NCBI GenBank assembly: GCA_019359615.1 | Contig: JAHHHA010000001.1 | Location: forward strand, 248,001-312,000 | Origin: Cyanosarcina radialis HA8281-LM2 | Lineage (GTDB): Bacteria > Cyanobacteriota > Cyanobacteriia > Cyanobacteriales > CCAP-1448 | Length of the DNA: 64,000 nucleotides | Direction: 5' to 3' | In this document: piece by piece, positions 62,570-64,000 of the stretch | Numbering within the stretch: position 1 is the stretch's first letter | How the letters are laid out: every line of letters begins with the position of its first letter | Translations under genes and position numbers: made by a program | The notes under the pieces: model-generated | Databases searched by the model: none | The model's input: the letters and a program-made list of their open reading frames with translations, nothing else | Told to the model about the DNA's origin: nothing

Positions 62570-63631
62570 GTGGTTAAGGTTGGAATATATGGTGCTTCCA
62601 GCTACATAGGGCGAGAGGTTTCACGAATTTTGCTCGAACATCCTCAAGTCGAGATTCTCTGGACGCTCGATAGCAATAAAAACTCAAACCAAAATTTTCA
62701 TCCACATCCAGCTAGCTCTGATAGCGGCAATATTGACTTAGGAGAAGTCGCCGCCTGCGATGTCGTATTTTTAGCTTTGCCTTCAGGTGGAGCCATGAAT
62801 GTAGCGCAATTTCTATTAACAAATGGGGTTAAAATTATCGATTTGGGTACAGATTTTCGCCTCAAAAATCGGCTTAATTGGGAGCGATCGCACGGTCAAA
62901 CCCATTGGTGCTGGCATCTGACAGAAAGAGTCATTTATGGCATTCCAGAATTACACAGAAACGAGATAAAAAAAAGCAAGTTTATTGCTAATCCGGGTGG
63001 CTTTGCTTCAGCTTCAATATTAAGCTTATCGCCATTAATTAAAGCTGACTTAGTAGAGCCAGATAAAATTGTGGTTTATGGTTTATCTGGCACGAGCAAT
63101 ATCGGTAATGAAATCGATGTTAGCCATACCCATCATCCAGAACCTCGAACTAAAGCGGCCGATCGCCGCGAGATCGATCTTCTTGACACTTACGAAATTG
63201 AAGAGCAATTGAGTTCCTTAAGCGATCGCGAGAAAGTATCTGTAAGTTTAACTCCAATTTACGTACCGATTAATCGAGGAATTTTAGCGATCTCTCACTG
63301 CTTTTTGAAGTCTAAAATTCCCCGGCAAGATCTCACTCATTTATATATGGATTTCTTTAAAAACGAATATTTTATCAAATTTCTTTATCTGCCTAAAGAG
63401 TCGAAAAATACCTGGCAATATTTGCCATATTCTTGGATATCGGCTGTCGCTAAAACCAACTTCTGCTATGTGAGTTTCGATCTAGACGAAAACCGCGATC
63501 GAATTACTGTTTTTAGCGTCTTAGATAGTTTAGGTAAAGGCAGCGCCCAATTAGCCGTGCAAAATTTCAATATCTTATTTGAATTAGAAGAAAGCTTAGG
63601 ATTGCCTCGATCGGGATTCGCTCCATATTAG
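62570..63631 (+). CDS. ArgC-like protein without the catalytic cysteine
   Basis: 353 aa, GTG start. VGIYGASSYIGREVSRILLEHP (NADP loop), IIDLGTDFRLKNR, YGIPELHRNEIKKSKFIANPG and SASILSLSPLI are those of N-acetyl-gamma-glutamyl-phosphate reductase (ArgC). The active-site NPGCYPT, however, reads NPGGFAS, with Gly at residue 144 in place of the nucleophilic Cys. The GVSGAG segment reads GLSGTSN, and the catalytic-His region is altered (SHTHHPEPRT). ArgC dehydrogenase chemistry needs the Cys, so this is a divergent paralogue, perhaps with another reaction or a binding role. The host should have a normal argC elsewhere. Confidence 0.85.
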   Translation: MVKVGIYGASSYIGREVSRILLEHPQVEILWTLDSNKNSNQNFHPHPASSDSGNIDLGEVAACDVVFLALPSGGAMNVAQFLLTNGVKIIDLGTDFRLKNRLNWERSHGQTHWCWHLTERVIYGIPELHRNEIKKSKFIANPGGFASASILSLSPLIKADLVEPDKIVVYGLSGTSNIGNEIDVSHTHHPEPRTKAADRREIDLLDTYEIEEQLSSLSDREKVSVSLTPIYVPINRGILAISHCFLKSKIPRQDLTHLYMDFFKNEYFIKFLYLPKESKNTWQYLPYSWISAVAKTNFCYVSFDLDENRDRITVFSVLDSLGKGSAQLAVQNFNILFELEESLGLPRSGFAPY

Positions 63632-63665
63632 ACTTCTTGCAGAAGTCGGGGAAAGGAGTTTGGCT

Positions 63666-63700
63666 GTAGGTTGGGTTGAGTGACAACGAAACCCAACACC
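63666..63700. repeat. GTAGGTTGGGTT hairpin repeat
   Basis: Member of the same dispersed hairpin family, between the convergent ArgC-like and CheW-like genes; a terminator function is possible. Confidence 0.7.
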
Positions 63701-63733
63701 AGATTTAGCTTTAGTTGAGTTTCTACAAGAAGT

Positions 63734-64000
63734 CTACAGTCTAGTCAAGCTCTCAATATCTAACAAAAATAAAGTCATTGAAGTGTTAGCAGGAAAAACG
63801 ACAGCTACATGGCTGGCAATACCTAAAGCGTTAGCTTGACGGAAAGTTTCTGGTAAGACGCGGATATTAGCAAAGGGAATATCCATCAAAACTGGGACTT
63901 TTTCTACTGGAATACCGTAAAGTTCGCCCCGTTGATTTTGGACGACAATTAAATAGCGAATATTCACAGAGTCATTGGTTTGCTCGCTGGGAAACAATCG
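63734..64000 (-). CDS. CheW-like protein, 5' end outside window
   Basis: About 89 codons are visible and the frame runs off the right edge. NIRYLIVVQNQRGELYGIPVEKVPVLMDIPFANIRVLPETFRQANALGIASHVAVVFPANTSMTLFLLDIESL is the C-terminal half of a CheW domain: the G-I-P-V-x-x-V strand, the I-x-x-L-P-x-x-x-R-x loop and a final LFLLDIExL. CheW couples receptors to CheA in chemotaxis or pilus signalling. Which signalling cluster it belongs to cannot be seen. Confidence 0.8.
   Translation of the reverse strand, partial: RLFPSEQTNDSVNIRYLIVVQNQRGELYGIPVEKVPVLMDIPFANIRVLPETFRQANALGIASHVAVVFPANTSMTLFLLDIESLTRL

Noticed and set aside
1-64000. tRNA, rRNA or riboswitch
   Set aside because: No T-loop-type sequences in tRNA context, no rRNA segments and no cobalamin or other riboswitch core were recognised by eye; a covariance-model search would be decisive.

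Overview
The window reads as chromosomal DNA of a cyanobacterium. The palindrome GCGATCGC (HIP1-type) and its GATCGC/CGATCG derivatives occur throughout. There is an orphan phycobilisome-type biliprotein, a lysA-cdaA-uppS cluster of cyanobacterial type, DUF4278, WGxxGxxG-tail, Uma2 and vWA-MoxR-associated HTH families, and many 7-bp tandem repeats of the STRR kind known from cyanobacteria. The species cannot be named from the sequence. No rRNA, tRNA or CRISPR array was seen.

Layout. 1-3.7 kb: the 5' part of a DndD/Rad50-like ATPase behind a 57-aa gene, an ABC-2 permease, and a TnpB gene diverging from a small ribbon-helix-helix-like gene. 3.8-16.6 kb: a doubled CobO-like P-loop protein, a class II amidotransferase, a WGxxGxxG protein, a metallophosphoesterase, an EF-G paralogue, an ABC exporter, a secreted glycoside-hydrolase-like protein, a GT4 glycosyltransferase, a rhodanese and a HEAT-repeat protein. 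16.8-31.8 kb: large signalling and secreted proteins. These are two 14-blade WD40 proteins (one with an AAA-like domain, one with NB-ARC), a vMAP-HTH/AAA protein, a zincin with VCBS-like repeats, a propeller lactonase-like protein, and a second VCBS-like protein lacking the protease domain. 31.9-41.3 kb: cNMP-binding protein, biliprotein, rimI, lysA-cdaA-uppS, a dioxygenase-like protein, a sugar-type ABC ATPase and a serpin. 41.4-50.3 kb: a REC-GGDEF-EAL regulator and a 1645-aa hybrid kinase, then a TrkA-N/channel protein. 50.3-60 kb: an accessory patchwork with two retropepsin-like two-gene modules, a HigBA-like toxin-antitoxin pair with a second truncated antitoxin copy, a broken kinase/formylglycine-generating-enzyme gene, a MITE-like element, a Uma2 nuclease, an LRR protein, and a Rieske oxygenase diverging from a TetR regulator across a perfect 22-bp palindrome. 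60-64 kb: murG, an NTF2-like protein, an ArgC-like protein without the catalytic Cys, and the end of a CheW gene.

Two themes stand out. First, dispersed palindromic and G-rich repeats lie not only between genes but inside reading frames (TnpB, both ABC ATPases, the hybrid kinase, and four places in one WD40 gene), with the frame kept every time. One is an 8-bp unit repeated ten times inside the kinase ATPase domain, so copy-number slippage would switch the frame. Second, three genes (16803, 20649, 29261) share a near-identical 19-bp element placed exactly 18 bp before a TATAA box, which looks like a small regulon with an uncharacterised promoter class.
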